Shown: positions 17,268 through 25,533 of the stretch, one piece after another
Layout: each line of letters starts with the position of its first letter
Position numbering within the stretch: the first letter of the stretch is position 1
Assembly (NCBI GenBank): GCA_949282195.1
Contig: CASDOW010000003.1
Coordinates: 26,325-90,324 of the forward strand
Direction: 5' to 3'
DNA: 64,000 bases
Source of the DNA: an uncultured bacterium
Lineage (GTDB): Bacteria; Cyanobacteriota; Vampirovibrionia; Gastranaerophilales; Gastranaerophilaceae
Program-made: the position numbers and the translations under genes
Notes under the pieces: generated by a model
Told to the model about the DNA's origin: nothing
Databases searched by the model: none
What the model saw: only the letters and a program-made list of their open reading frames with translations

Positions 17268-18560
17268 ATGGAAAATCAAGCAAAATATGACGTTGTAATT
17301 ATCGGCGGAGGCACATCTGGCTGCGCTTGCGCATATATTTCAAGCATGCTCAATTTAAAAACTCTTTTAGTTGAGAAAAATAATTTTTTTGGCGGCTTGA
17401 TGACTGCAGGGTTGGTTGTGCCGGTTATGAAATCTTCGGTTGTTGAATACAATTGCGATTATTATCACAAACTTGTTTCAACTGCGAAAAAATACAATGC
17501 TCAAATTACATACAAAGATAAAAATGACGGCTGGTTCAATCCTGAACTTTTAAAAATAGTTCTTGATGAAATTTTATCTAACTCAAAAAATCTCGACATT
17601 TTATTTGAAACAAATGTTTTAGACGTTATAAAAAAAGATAATTCTATATGTTCTATTATTTTAAATTCTAACTTATTATCAATACCAGTCGAAGCGAATT
17701 ATTTTATAGACGCAACAGGCTCAGGAGAATTTTCACGTCTTTGCGGTTGCAGTTTTTTAAAGGATACAAATACTAAGCAGCAAAATTCGCTAAGATTTAT
17801 TTTAGGTAATGTTGATATAGAAAAGTTTTGTAATTTTATAAAATCTATTGATTTTGATGAGGATATTACCAATACCTATCGAAACGAAATAGATACAAAT
17901 AACGAACTTCATTTTACTACAGCTTCCACTTGGGATACTTCAAAATATTGGGCTTTAGATAAAATCTTACAACAAGGAGTTAAAGACTGCATCTTAGAAG
18001 AAAAAGACAGAAGCTACTTTCAAATCTTTTCAATTGCCGGTGCAAAAGGCGAAGTTGCCTTTAATTGCCCTAGAATGTCTAATTCTTTAGGTAATCCTTT
18101 TAAACATTCAAATGATATTGTTGAGGCTCGAAAAGCTATATATCGACTTTACAATTTTGTTAAAAAATATTTTGAAGGTTTTGAAAATTCGATAATTGTT
18201 AATATTGCCCAACAAACAGGTATTAGAGAGCAAAATCGGATTAAATCAAAATATATCTACAAAAAAGATGATATTTTTTCGGCTAAAAAATTTAAAAACC
18301 CAGTTTTAGAAGCCAATTACCCTATTGATATTCATTCCGATAAAAAGAATGGTTCTATATTAACAAAAACCTTAAATTACCAATTGCCGATTGAATCATT
18401 GATGAGCGATGAAATAGATAATCTTTATGCAATCGGCAAATTAGTCGGTGCGGAGTTTAAAACACACAGCGCTCTTAGAGTTCAAAAAAGCTGTATGTCA
18501 ATGGGTGAAGCTGTTGCAAAACATATTAAACAAAGATTACTTGCCGATACAGAAGTTTGA
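17268..18560 (+). CDS. FAD-dependent oxidoreductase
   Basis: 430 residues of the FAD-dependent oxidoreductase family (pfam12831 type). The N-terminal dinucleotide site reads VVIIGGGTSGCACAYISS and is followed by LLVEKNNFFGGLMTAG. Mid-protein FIDATGSGEF and C-terminal LYAIGKLVGAEF are the usual second FAD contacts. QQTGIREQNRI is also typical of the family. Substrate not predictable. It lacks a Shine-Dalgarno sequence and may be leaderless. Its 3' end overlaps the opposing mnmE 3' end by 24 bp. Confidence 0.8.
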   Translation: MENQAKYDVVIIGGGTSGCACAYISSMLNLKTLLVEKNNFFGGLMTAGLVVPVMKSSVVEYNCDYYHKLVSTAKKYNAQITYKDKNDGWFNPELLKIVLDEILSNSKNLDILFETNVLDVIKKDNSICSIILNSNLLSIPVEANYFIDATGSGEFSRLCGCSFLKDTNTKQQNSLRFILGNVDIEKFCNFIKSIDFDEDITNTYRNEIDTNNELHFTTASTWDTSKYWALDKILQQGVKDCILEEKDRSYFQIFSIAGAKGEVAFNCPRMSNSLGNPFKHSNDIVEARKAIYRLYNFVKKYFEGFENSIIVNIAQQTGIREQNRIKSKYIYKKDDIFSAKKFKNPVLEANYPIDIHSDKKNGSILTKTLNYQLPIESLMSDEIDNLYAIGKLVGAEFKTHSALRVQKSCMSMGEAVAKHIKQRLLADTEV

Positions 18561-19865
18561 AAATATATTATCTAAAATGCTATCAGTTAAAACTTCTCCT
18601 GTAATTTCATCTAAAGATAATATTGCGCCTTTTAAATCCATTGCATATAAATCAGCTAAATCGGTTTCTTTTGAAGTTAAAATCACATTTTCAAGAGATT
18701 CTTTTGCTCTTAATAAACACGTCTGCTGGCGTTTGTTGGTTGTGTAATTAGTATCTTCTATAACAAGATTTTTTATAATTGAAGAAATTTTGTCTTTTAA
18801 TTTATCTATTCCAAACCCGCTTTTAGAACTTATTTCAATTGAATCGATATTATCGTTTTTAGGTGTAATATCGGCTTTTGTTTTAATATATATTACTTGT
18901 TTATTTTTTGCTAAATCAATTAATTCTTGATTAATTTCAGAAAAATCATTTTCATATAAAAACAAAATAATATCTGATTGTTTTATCGCTTCAATAGAAT
19001 TATCGATACCTATTTGTTCAACTAAATCTGCTTTATTTTTATCTCTTATTCCTGCTGTATCAACAAAATTTATGATATATCCGTCTAAATTTACGGATTC
19101 TTTTATTGTATCTCTTGTTGTGCCTGCAATATCTGTTACAATTGCGCGTGAGTAGTTTAAAAGGGAATTAAACAAAGAACTTTTACCAACATTAGGCACA
19201 CCAATTAAGCATGCACTTAATCCGTCTCTAATAAAATCGTGACTTTTGGCATTTTTTAATATTTCATTTATTTCTTGAATTTTATCACTACATATCGAAA
19301 CGATTGCTTTATTATCAACTTCAGCAACATCTTCAGGAAAATCAATTGACGCAATGACTTTTGAATAAATTTCAACTAAATCATTCTTTATCAAATTGAT
19401 TTTTTCTTTTAAATATCCTCCTAGATTATTTAGCGCATTTTGAGCTGATTTTGTACTTTTAGCTTGAATTACATCTAAGACTGCTTCTGCTTGTGAAAGG
19501 TCAATTCGATGATTTAAAAAGGCACGTTTTGTAAATTCGCCTCTTTGAGCTATTCTTGCACCTTTAGATAAAATTAATTCCAATATTGAATTTATAATTG
19601 AAGGATTTCCATGGGTTTGTATTTCAACAACATCTTCTCCTGTATAGCTATGAGGAGCAATAAACGGCAACAATATTACTTCATCCAGCTTGTTATTATT
19701 ATCATCTAAAACAAAGCCATAGTTAATTTTTTTTATTTCAATATCTTTTGAAAATATTTTTTTAGCTATTTCAATGGCTTTATCGCCTGATATTCTTATA
19801 ATCCCGACAGCAGAGAGGGCTTGAGGGGTTAATGTTGCACAAATTGTATCAAAATTATTTTCCAT
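18537..19865 (-). CDS. mnmE: tRNA modification GTPase MnmE
   Basis: With MnmG it installs the (carboxymethyl)aminomethyl group on the wobble uridine of certain tRNAs. The 442-residue protein starts DTICATLTP, binds folate through its N-terminal domain (GEFTKRAFLNHRIDLSQAEA), contains a G domain inserted in a helical domain (GVPNVGKSSLFN, TDIAGTTRDT, DTAGI), and ends with the invariant FCIGK whose cysteine is functional. mnmG is not in the window. Confidence 0.96.
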   Translation of the reverse strand: MENNFDTICATLTPQALSAVGIIRISGDKAIEIAKKIFSKDIEIKKINYGFVLDDNNNKLDEVILLPFIAPHSYTGEDVVEIQTHGNPSIINSILELILSKGARIAQRGEFTKRAFLNHRIDLSQAEAVLDVIQAKSTKSAQNALNNLGGYLKEKINLIKNDLVEIYSKVIASIDFPEDVAEVDNKAIVSICSDKIQEINEILKNAKSHDFIRDGLSACLIGVPNVGKSSLFNSLLNYSRAIVTDIAGTTRDTIKESVNLDGYIINFVDTAGIRDKNKADLVEQIGIDNSIEAIKQSDIILFLYENDFSEINQELIDLAKNKQVIYIKTKADITPKNDNIDSIEISSKSGFGIDKLKDKISSIIKNLVIEDTNYTTNKRQQTCLLRAKESLENVILTSKETDLADLYAMDLKGAILSLDEITGEVLTDSILDNIFSNFCIGK

Positions 19866-19939
19866 ATGATAATTTTAGCATGTTTATAGTAAAATTAAAC
19901 TTATAATTTAGACTTTTAATTTTTAACGAGGAGAATATA

Positions 19940-21052
19940 ATGGATTTCGTAACATTAACAATAGAAATTTTAAACAAACTAGCCTCTTTTGCAGGTTCCT
20001 ACGGCATGGCGATTATAATTTTCACTATTTTAATGCGTCTATGTTTATGGCCGATTAATGTATCTCAACAACGTTCTATGAAAAATATGCAAACACTTAC
20101 CCCTAAAATGAAAATGATACAAGAAAAATATAAAAATAATCCGCAAGTAATGCAGCAAAAAATGATGGAATTCTATAAAGAACATAACTTTAATCCGACT
20201 GCGGGTTGTTTACCTATGTTAATTCAAATCCCCGTATTTATTATGCTATATAGTGCTCTTATGAGTCCTCAATTTATTCAAATGGCAGGAAATACTAATT
20301 TCTTATTCATAAATCGCCTGGACGCAACAATTAAATCAAATGCTGGTGTTTCTCTTGACGGAAAATTTTCCGTAGGCAAAAATGCACAATTCCAAGCAGG
20401 GAAGTCCGCTAAAGTATATTTAGCAAATAATCAAGTAATTGAAAATGTAAAAATAGAAAAACCTCAAAAAGCAGTATCAATTCAAGGCGAAATCGAACAA
20501 GATAAGCCAATCGAGCTTAAAATCTCTCTTGACAGTTTAAATCTTAAATTTGCTCAGCTAGATAAAATTCAAAAAGCAGATTTATCTGTTATGAATATTA
20601 TGACAAAAGAAACAGAAAATGTTGAATTTATTAGACGCGGCGATATTTTAGTTGCATCCGTACCAACAATTCCTGCTCAAAATGCAATTCATTATGATGT
20701 TATTGTTTTAGTTGCCTTGTTTGGCTTAACAATCTGGCTTTCTCAAAAAGTTATGATGGCTACAACAAAATCAAAAAATCAAGACGCTACTCAAGAAGCA
20801 ATACAAAAATCAATGGGCACAATTATGCCTGTGATGATTATTTTGACATTTGTATTTATTCCTATTCCTGCAGGTGCCTTGTTGTATCTTGTTACAAGTA
20901 ATATTTTCCAAATAGCTCAAACAGTTATAATAAATAAACAGCTTGAATTTGAGGAAAACAAAAAAGAACAACAATCAAATGAACAAAAAGGAATAATCGA
21001 CGCTAAAGTTATTGATTCAAAAGTTGTCGAAAAAAAAGAAGATAAGCAATAA
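19940..21052 (+). CDS. yidC: Membrane protein insertase YidC (cyanobacterial-like form)
   Basis: Oxa1/YidC/Alb3 insertase that folds membrane proteins with or without Sec. The 370 residues include a first core span (about 18-38) with the conserved groove Arg33 (LMRLCLWP), the cytoplasmic coiled loop (MKNMQTLTPKMKMIQEKY), a second span (92-110, CLPMLIQIPVF), a roughly 120-residue extracytoplasmic insertion (about 128-248), and later spans ending in a Lys-rich tail. The large E. coli P1 domain is missing; an insertion at this position is seen in cyanobacterial YidC proteins. GAGGAG precedes the ATG. It is not next to rpmH or rnpA here. Confidence 0.93.
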   Translation: MDFVTLTIEILNKLASFAGSYGMAIIIFTILMRLCLWPINVSQQRSMKNMQTLTPKMKMIQEKYKNNPQVMQQKMMEFYKEHNFNPTAGCLPMLIQIPVFIMLYSALMSPQFIQMAGNTNFLFINRLDATIKSNAGVSLDGKFSVGKNAQFQAGKSAKVYLANNQVIENVKIEKPQKAVSIQGEIEQDKPIELKISLDSLNLKFAQLDKIQKADLSVMNIMTKETENVEFIRRGDILVASVPTIPAQNAIHYDVIVLVALFGLTIWLSQKVMMATTKSKNQDATQEAIQKSMGTIMPVMIILTFVFIPIPAGALLYLVTSNIFQIAQTVIINKQLEFEENKKEQQSNEQKGIIDAKVIDSKVVEKKEDKQ

Positions 21053-21138
21053 ATATCCTACAAAAATTTTATTTTTTGTCTGTATGCTTTAAAATATCCG
21101 TATTTTATAATAAAATCAGTTAGAAAAGGGTAATTGCT

Positions 21139-22455
21139 TTGAGCGAAAAATTAGTTATAAAAGGTCAAATTCCAACAAAAGGTGAAGTTTCTGTTAGCGG
21201 TGCTAAAAACTCAGTATTAAAGCTAATGGCGGCTTCTCTTTTGTGTAAAGATACTTGTGTAATCTATAATGTGCCTTGTTTGTCCGATGTTGAAATAATG
21301 CTTGAAGTTTTATCTGAACTTGGCGCTAAATGTATTTATGATAAAAAACTAAAAAAAGTTGAAATTGATTCTTCTAATCTTACAAATTGCACTGCTTCAA
21401 AAGAATTTGTTTCTAAAATGCGCGCAAGTTTTTGCGTTTTGGGTTCATTAGTCGGAAGATTAAACGAAGCAAAAGTCGCTCTCCCTGGCGGTTGCAAAAT
21501 TGGTGAAAGAAGAGTTAATTTTCATATTAAAGGTTTAGAAGCATTAGGCTGTACTTGTAAGATTGATGACGGCTATGTTATAGCAAAAGCCTCTAAATTA
21601 TCAGGCGCAACGGTATGTTTTGACATTCCTTCCGTTGGTGCCACAGAAAACGTCATGATGGCTGCAGTATTGGCACAAGGTACTACTATAATTCAAAATG
21701 CAGCGCAAGAACCTGAAATTGTAGATTTGGCAAATTTCCTTAAATCAATGGGTGCTCAAATTGAAGGTGCAGGTACAAATCAGATTGTTATAACAGGTGT
21801 AAACCAATCCGATTTAAAAGGATGTGAATATACAACTCTGCCCGATAGAATTGAAGCAGGAACATATATGAGTATAATTATTGCTTCAAGAGGTGAAGGC
21901 ATTATAAGAAATATTTTCCCAAATCATCTTACTTTGTTTACGGGAAAATTATTAGAAATGGGAGCTAAAATTAAACTAATTGATCCTAATACAATGGAAG
22001 TTTCCAATAATCAACGCTTAAAAGCAATGAATTTCATTACTCAGCCATACCCTGGCTTTCCAACTGACCTTCAAGCGTTAGCTATGGCGCTTTTATGCTG
22101 TGCAGACGGGATTTCAGTTGTAACAGAAAGTTTATATGAAAATCGCTTTATGCATATTCCTGAGTTATGGAAAATGGGCGCAAACATAATTGTAAATAAA
22201 AAACATGCAATCATAAAAGGGGTTGATTGTTTAGGGGGCACTAAAGTTCAATCAACAGATTTAAGAGCAGGCGCTGCACTTGTTACAGCGGCAGTTATGG
22301 CGCGTGGAGAAACAGAAATCAGCGGATTAAACCATATAGATAGAGGTTATGAAAATTTTGTTGACAAGCTTCGCGGTTTGAATTTGGATGTTGTTAGAAT
22401 AAATGATAATTCGGCGGATTTAATGACAGGAGAAATTAATGGCACAAGATTATAA
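21139..22455 (+). CDS. murA: UDP-N-acetylglucosamine 1-carboxyvinyltransferase
   Basis: First committed step of peptidoglycan synthesis: transfers enolpyruvate from PEP to UDP-GlcNAc. The 438 residues show GAKNSVLKLM (Lys23, Asn24), the active-site loop LPGGCKIGERR with Cys119 (the fosfomycin target), GATENVMM, and DRIEAGTY. Translation appears to start at TTG (21139), preceded by AAAAGGG. It overlaps the next small gene by 17 bp. Confidence 0.96.
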   Translation: MSEKLVIKGQIPTKGEVSVSGAKNSVLKLMAASLLCKDTCVIYNVPCLSDVEIMLEVLSELGAKCIYDKKLKKVEIDSSNLTNCTASKEFVSKMRASFCVLGSLVGRLNEAKVALPGGCKIGERRVNFHIKGLEALGCTCKIDDGYVIAKASKLSGATVCFDIPSVGATENVMMAAVLAQGTTIIQNAAQEPEIVDLANFLKSMGAQIEGAGTNQIVITGVNQSDLKGCEYTTLPDRIEAGTYMSIIIASRGEGIIRNIFPNHLTLFTGKLLEMGAKIKLIDPNTMEVSNNQRLKAMNFITQPYPGFPTDLQALAMALLCCADGISVVTESLYENRFMHIPELWKMGANIIVNKKHAIIKGVDCLGGTKVQSTDLRAGAALVTAAVMARGETEISGLNHIDRGYENFVDKLRGLNLDVVRINDNSADLMTGEINGTRL

Positions 22456-22762
22456 AAGGTGGTACGACCATGATCCTCTCTTATTAAAAGTTATTAACAT
22501 GTTAAGAGATTATCAGACCGAATTAAGAGAACAAGCAATTGAGTTTTTGGACTCAATTGAAAAAAAAGTTTCAAAAGAAGCCATTGAAAAATTTTATCAA
22601 TTGGTTAAGCCCATAAATGGCGGCTCAAGGTGGTATGACAAAGACCCTGTTATATCAAGAACGGTTGAGCTTCTTAGAGTTGTTCCTCCTGAAGTACAGA
22701 AAAAAGCTGCTCAAATGTTTATAGATACACTTAAGAAAAACGGTATCTCTATTGAAGAATAA
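22439..22762 (+). CDS. Small protein with duplicated RWYDxDP motif
   Basis: 107-residue soluble protein of unrecognised family. It is built from two similar helical units, residues 7-40 and 64-97. Each opens with RWYDHDP or RWYDKDP, followed about eight residues later by a leucine-rich helix (INMLRDYQTELREQAIEFL and VELLRVVPPEVQKKAAQMFI). The start codon lies inside the murA 3' end, so it is translated from the murA transcript and may relate to cell-wall work. Its last 108 bp overlap an antisense reading frame. Confidence 0.65.
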   Translation: MAQDYKRWYDHDPLLLKVINMLRDYQTELREQAIEFLDSIEKKVSKEAIEKFYQLVKPINGGSRWYDKDPVISRTVELLRVVPPEVQKKAAQMFIDTLKKNGISIEE

Positions 22763-23002
22763 TTCTTCCTGCATATTTACCAGTATTTTTTGAGTTGTTC
22801 TTTCAGCATTATTTCTTAATTTACATTTTACTTGTTTAATTGAATTAGAAATTTTATAGAATTCAAAGCATTTTTGGTAAGTATACTCTTTAATCATTAT
22901 TGAATTTGCAATTCTTGCTTCATAGTTAAGTAATTGCGAAGGGTTCATTTCTTCGTCATAATATTCATTGATTTTATTTTCAAGCGCACCTGTTGATATC
23001 AT
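22655..23002 (-). CDS. Putative anti-sigma factor
   Basis: 115 residues, starting one base after the stop of the ECF sigma gene with AGAGG at good spacing inside its 3' end, so probably coupled. The first 50 residues (ENKINEYYDEEMNPSQLLNY, then IANSIMIKEYTYQKCFEFY) resemble the N-terminal helix layout of ZAS-type anti-sigma factors ('i..YlDgELs..E...ve.H...C..C'), but the HxxxCxxC zinc ligands are not conserved. No membrane segment. The last ~35 codons lie antisense to the gene at 22439-22762. Function inferred from context. Confidence 0.5.
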   Translation of the reverse strand: MISTGALENKINEYYDEEMNPSQLLNYEARIANSIMIKEYTYQKCFEFYKISNSIKQVKCKLRNNAERTTQKILVNMQEELFFNRDTVFLKCIYKHLSSFFLYFRRNNSKKLNRS

Positions 23003-23003
23003 T

Positions 23004-23570
23004 TTAACCTCTTGAATATTTATTTATGTCGTCTTTGATAATTGCTCGTGCTCTGGCAATTCTTGATTTAACCGTTCCTATTGTTGTATTTGTTATGTTA
23101 GATATTTCATCATAACTTAAGCCTTGAATTTCTCTTAAAGTAATAGGAATTTTATAATGCAGGGGAAGATTTTCAATTGAAGTTTTAATTATTAAATCAA
23201 GTTCGTTATTTAATATTGTTTCTTGGGGATTTGAATCATAATCTGGTACTTCAATAGCAGATGAGTCATCATTTTTAATCAAAGGTATTTCTTGCGATTT
23301 TTTCTTATTTTTTCTTAAGTAGTCATAATATGAATTTAATATTATTTGATTAAGCCAAGTTTTAAAATATTTTGGATTTTTTAACTGAGTTATTTTTTTA
23401 CTTAATTTGATTAGAACATTTTGCATAATATCAGCGATATCATTTTCATCCTTTTTAAGATAATACAGTGTTGTATAGATGTTATTTTGTTCTTGTTTAA
23501 TTAATTCAATTAATGCTAGTTTATCAGAGTTAATTGCTCTTTTTATAATTTCAATTTTATCTTCATTCAT
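23004..23570 (-). CDS. ECF-type RNA polymerase sigma factor
   Basis: 188 residues with region 2 (about 25-92: DIADIMQNVLIKLSKKI, YFKTWLNQIILNSYYDYLR, the -10 recognition helix) and region 4 (about 128-182: SIENLPLHYKIPITLREIQG and YDEISNITNTTIGTVKSRI, a helix-turn-helix). Regions 1 and 3 are missing, as in extracytoplasmic-function sigma factors. It is followed immediately by a possible anti-sigma partner. Its regulon is unknown. Confidence 0.9.
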   Translation of the reverse strand: MNEDKIEIIKRAINSDKLALIELIKQEQNNIYTTLYYLKKDENDIADIMQNVLIKLSKKITQLKNPKYFKTWLNQIILNSYYDYLRKNKKKSQEIPLIKNDDSSAIEVPDYDSNPQETILNNELDLIIKTSIENLPLHYKIPITLREIQGLSYDEISNITNTTIGTVKSRIARARAIIKDDINKYSRG

Positions 23571-23639
23571 AAATTAAGACTATTAAATTTTGTCTTATTT
23601 CGCTATAATCTGATATATATAGTCATCAAGGTAATATTT

Positions 23640-24668
23640 ATGTATTTTAGAATTATAGACGCAAATTTAAATAGAGCCACTGAAGGATTAAGAAATGTTG
23701 AAGAGTACACAAGATTTATTTTAAATAATAAAGCTATTTCAACCCAATTGAAAAATTTGCGCCATGAAATTACAATGTTTTTTGAAAAGGATTATAATAA
23801 ACTTGTAAACTCAAGAGATACAAAAAACGACATCGGAATAAACATCCAAAACATAACTAAAAATAGCAATAATCAAAATGTCCTTAGAGCGAATATCAAA
23901 AGAACACAACAAGCATTAAGAGTTTTAAATGAATACGGCTCACTTGACGATTATTACAGATATAAAATGTATGAAATAGAAAAAGAAATCATGGATTTAA
24001 TTAACACAGAAAAAAAGACAAATATTAAAAATGCGCTTTTGAATAATAAAAATATTTATCTCATTACTTCTCAAAACGGATTTGAAGATAATAACGCATT
24101 TATTGATAGAATTGCACAAATTTTAAACTCAGGCGTTAAGTTAATTCAATATCGAGAAAAAAATAAATCAGCAAAAGAGATAATTTCAATTGCTTCTAAA
24201 TTGCGCCAGCTTTGTTCTATGTATGACGCTCTTTTAATCATTAATGACAGAGTAGATATTGCAAAAATTGTGGACGCAGACGGGGTACACCTAGGGCAAG
24301 ACGATATCGACATCAATTTAGCGAGAAAAATAATAGGCGAAGATAAAATTATCGGAATTTCAACACACAAACCTGATGACGCAATTATAGCGCAAGATAT
24401 GGGTGCAGATTATATTGGAGTTGGACCTGTTTTTAAAACGCCCACAAAACCAAGCACAATTCCTGTTGGGCTTGAATATGTCAAATGGGTAAGCCAAAAT
24501 ATCAATATTCCTTTTTATGCAATAGGTTCAATTGATGAAAACAATATTAAGCAAGTCATAGACGCAGGTGCTACAAAAATTGCAGCAATTCGCTCTTTAA
24601 TGAATTCAAATGATATCAATAACACAATTTCAATTTTTAATGAGGCTTTAAATCGTGGCAGTAATTAA
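23640..24668 (+). CDS. thiE: ThiD2-ThiE fusion: thiamine-phosphate synthase with N-terminal domain
   Basis: 342 residues in two parts. Residues 1-125 (YFRIIDANLNRATEGLRNVE, then QQALRVLNEYGSL) match the ThiD2-like domain fused to ThiE in cyanobacteria and some other bacteria; free-standing ThiD2 has been described as an HMP-phosphate kinase. Residues about 135-342 are ThiE: LIQYREKN, LIINDRVDIAKIVDADGVHL, GQDD and GADYIGVGPVFKTPTKP, joining HMP-PP with thiazole phosphate to make TMP. No TPP riboswitch fits in the 69 bp upstream. Its 3' end overlaps the Nudix gene by 14 bp. Confidence 0.93.
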   Translation: MYFRIIDANLNRATEGLRNVEEYTRFILNNKAISTQLKNLRHEITMFFEKDYNKLVNSRDTKNDIGINIQNITKNSNNQNVLRANIKRTQQALRVLNEYGSLDDYYRYKMYEIEKEIMDLINTEKKTNIKNALLNNKNIYLITSQNGFEDNNAFIDRIAQILNSGVKLIQYREKNKSAKEIISIASKLRQLCSMYDALLIINDRVDIAKIVDADGVHLGQDDIDINLARKIIGEDKIIGISTHKPDDAIIAQDMGADYIGVGPVFKTPTKPSTIPVGLEYVKWVSQNINIPFYAIGSIDENNIKQVIDAGATKIAAIRSLMNSNDINNTISIFNEALNRGSN

Positions 24669-25239
24669 TTCAACTAAATTTTTAGATTTTAAATCTACAA
24701 TTTCCCCTTCAGGGCAAGATTGGTACTATGTAAAAAGGACAAATGACAAGCCAAATCATGATAGTGCAGTTGCAATAACAACGCTTGTAAAAATAAATGG
24801 CGAATATAATTTTCTTTTTATCAAGACAAATAGACCGCCAATTTTATCGGAAAATAAAGCAAAATACTGCCTTGAATCTCCTGCGGGACTGATTGCTGAT
24901 ATAGATAAGGATGAAACTTTATCAGATTGCATTAAAAAAGAACTTTTAGAAGAAACAGGTCTTGTTGCAGATGAAATATATATCGAACTTAAAAATTCAT
25001 CTACAAGCGCTGGTTTATCAAGCGAAACTTTAACTTATGTTACTGCAATTTGCAATTCATATAATATCATTCAAAAGCCTGTTTCTGACGGCGGAATAAT
25101 ATTAGAAAGATTTTTTATTCCGATAAATTCAATTAACAGATATTTAACAACGATTAATCAAAGCGAAATATCCGTGGCTGCCGCACTTGTTTGCGGAGTT
25201 TATTATGCATTATTGAGGGTTAATTCTCTCCAAAAATAA
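24655..25239 (+). CDS. Nudix hydrolase
   Basis: 194 residues with a Nudix box, PAGLIADIDKDETLSDC followed by IKKELLEETGLV. The normally invariant Arg of REUXEE is replaced by Lys, giving KELLEETG. The shape (SPAGLI before the box, a large beta insertion after it) is closest to ADP-ribose or nucleotide-sugar pyrophosphatases. Overlap with thiE suggests coupled expression; a role in thiamine or nucleotide pool sanitation is only a guess. Confidence 0.8.
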   Translation: MAVINSTKFLDFKSTISPSGQDWYYVKRTNDKPNHDSAVAITTLVKINGEYNFLFIKTNRPPILSENKAKYCLESPAGLIADIDKDETLSDCIKKELLEETGLVADEIYIELKNSSTSAGLSSETLTYVTAICNSYNIIQKPVSDGGIILERFFIPINSINRYLTTINQSEISVAAALVCGVYYALLRVNSLQK

Positions 25240-25444
25240 GCAATTTTTCTATATTTACATTTAAAAATTTTGATAATTCATAAATCTTAGCTAAAGACAT
25301 GTTTGCCTTACCGCGCTCAATATTTGCTATATAATTTTGTGATACATTCATAATTTCGGCAAGTTGTTCTTGCGTTAAGTCTTTCTTAATGCGCTCAATT
25401 TTAACATTTTTGCCGAATTTTTTTAATAAAATTTCTTTATCCAT
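25220..25444 (-). CDS. XRE-family transcriptional regulator
   Basis: 74-residue single-domain Cro/CI-type helix-turn-helix protein: IKKDLTQEQLAEIMNVSQNY as helices 2-3 with recognition segment QNYIANIERGKANMS, and the final helices SLAKIYELSKFLNVNIEKLL. It is divergent from the surface-protein gene at 25534. The 90 bp between them hold two symmetric operators that overlap the facing promoter, so it probably represses both itself and that gene. Its 3' end overlaps the Nudix gene by 20 bp. Confidence 0.85.
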   Translation of the reverse strand: MDKEILLKKFGKNVKIERIKKDLTQEQLAEIMNVSQNYIANIERGKANMSLAKIYELSKFLNVNIEKLLIFGEN

Positions 25445-25446
25445 AT

Positions 25447-25512
25447 TTATAAGTATATAAATATTGACTTATAAATTTAAGAGTGTTATAAGTTATAATA
25501 TATAACTTATAA
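25447..25512. promoter_or_regulatory. Two XRE-type operators
   Basis: The 8-bp half-site TTATAAGT/ACTTATAA occurs exactly four times as two inverted pairs: 25447-25454 with 25467-25474 (12 bp apart) and 25486-25493 with 25505-25512 (11 bp apart). The second pair extends to a perfect 12-bp dyad with a 3-bp centre. A fifth, imperfect half-site lies at 25519-25526. The geometry of the two pairs is almost the same, as expected for cooperative repressor dimers. Confidence 0.75.
25464..25492 (+). promoter_or_regulatory. Promoter of the cysteine-rich surface-protein gene
   Basis: TTGACT (25464-25469), a 17-bp spacer and TATAAG (25487-25492). The -35 box overlaps operator 1 and the -10 box overlaps operator 2, so bound regulator would block RNA polymerase. 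Confidence 0.65.
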
Positions 25513-25533
25513 ATTATAACTTATTGGGGAATT

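Noticed and set aside
23571..23639. TPP riboswitch before thiE
   Set aside because: Only 69 bp are available and no THI-box-like CTGAGA/ACCTGA pairing is present.
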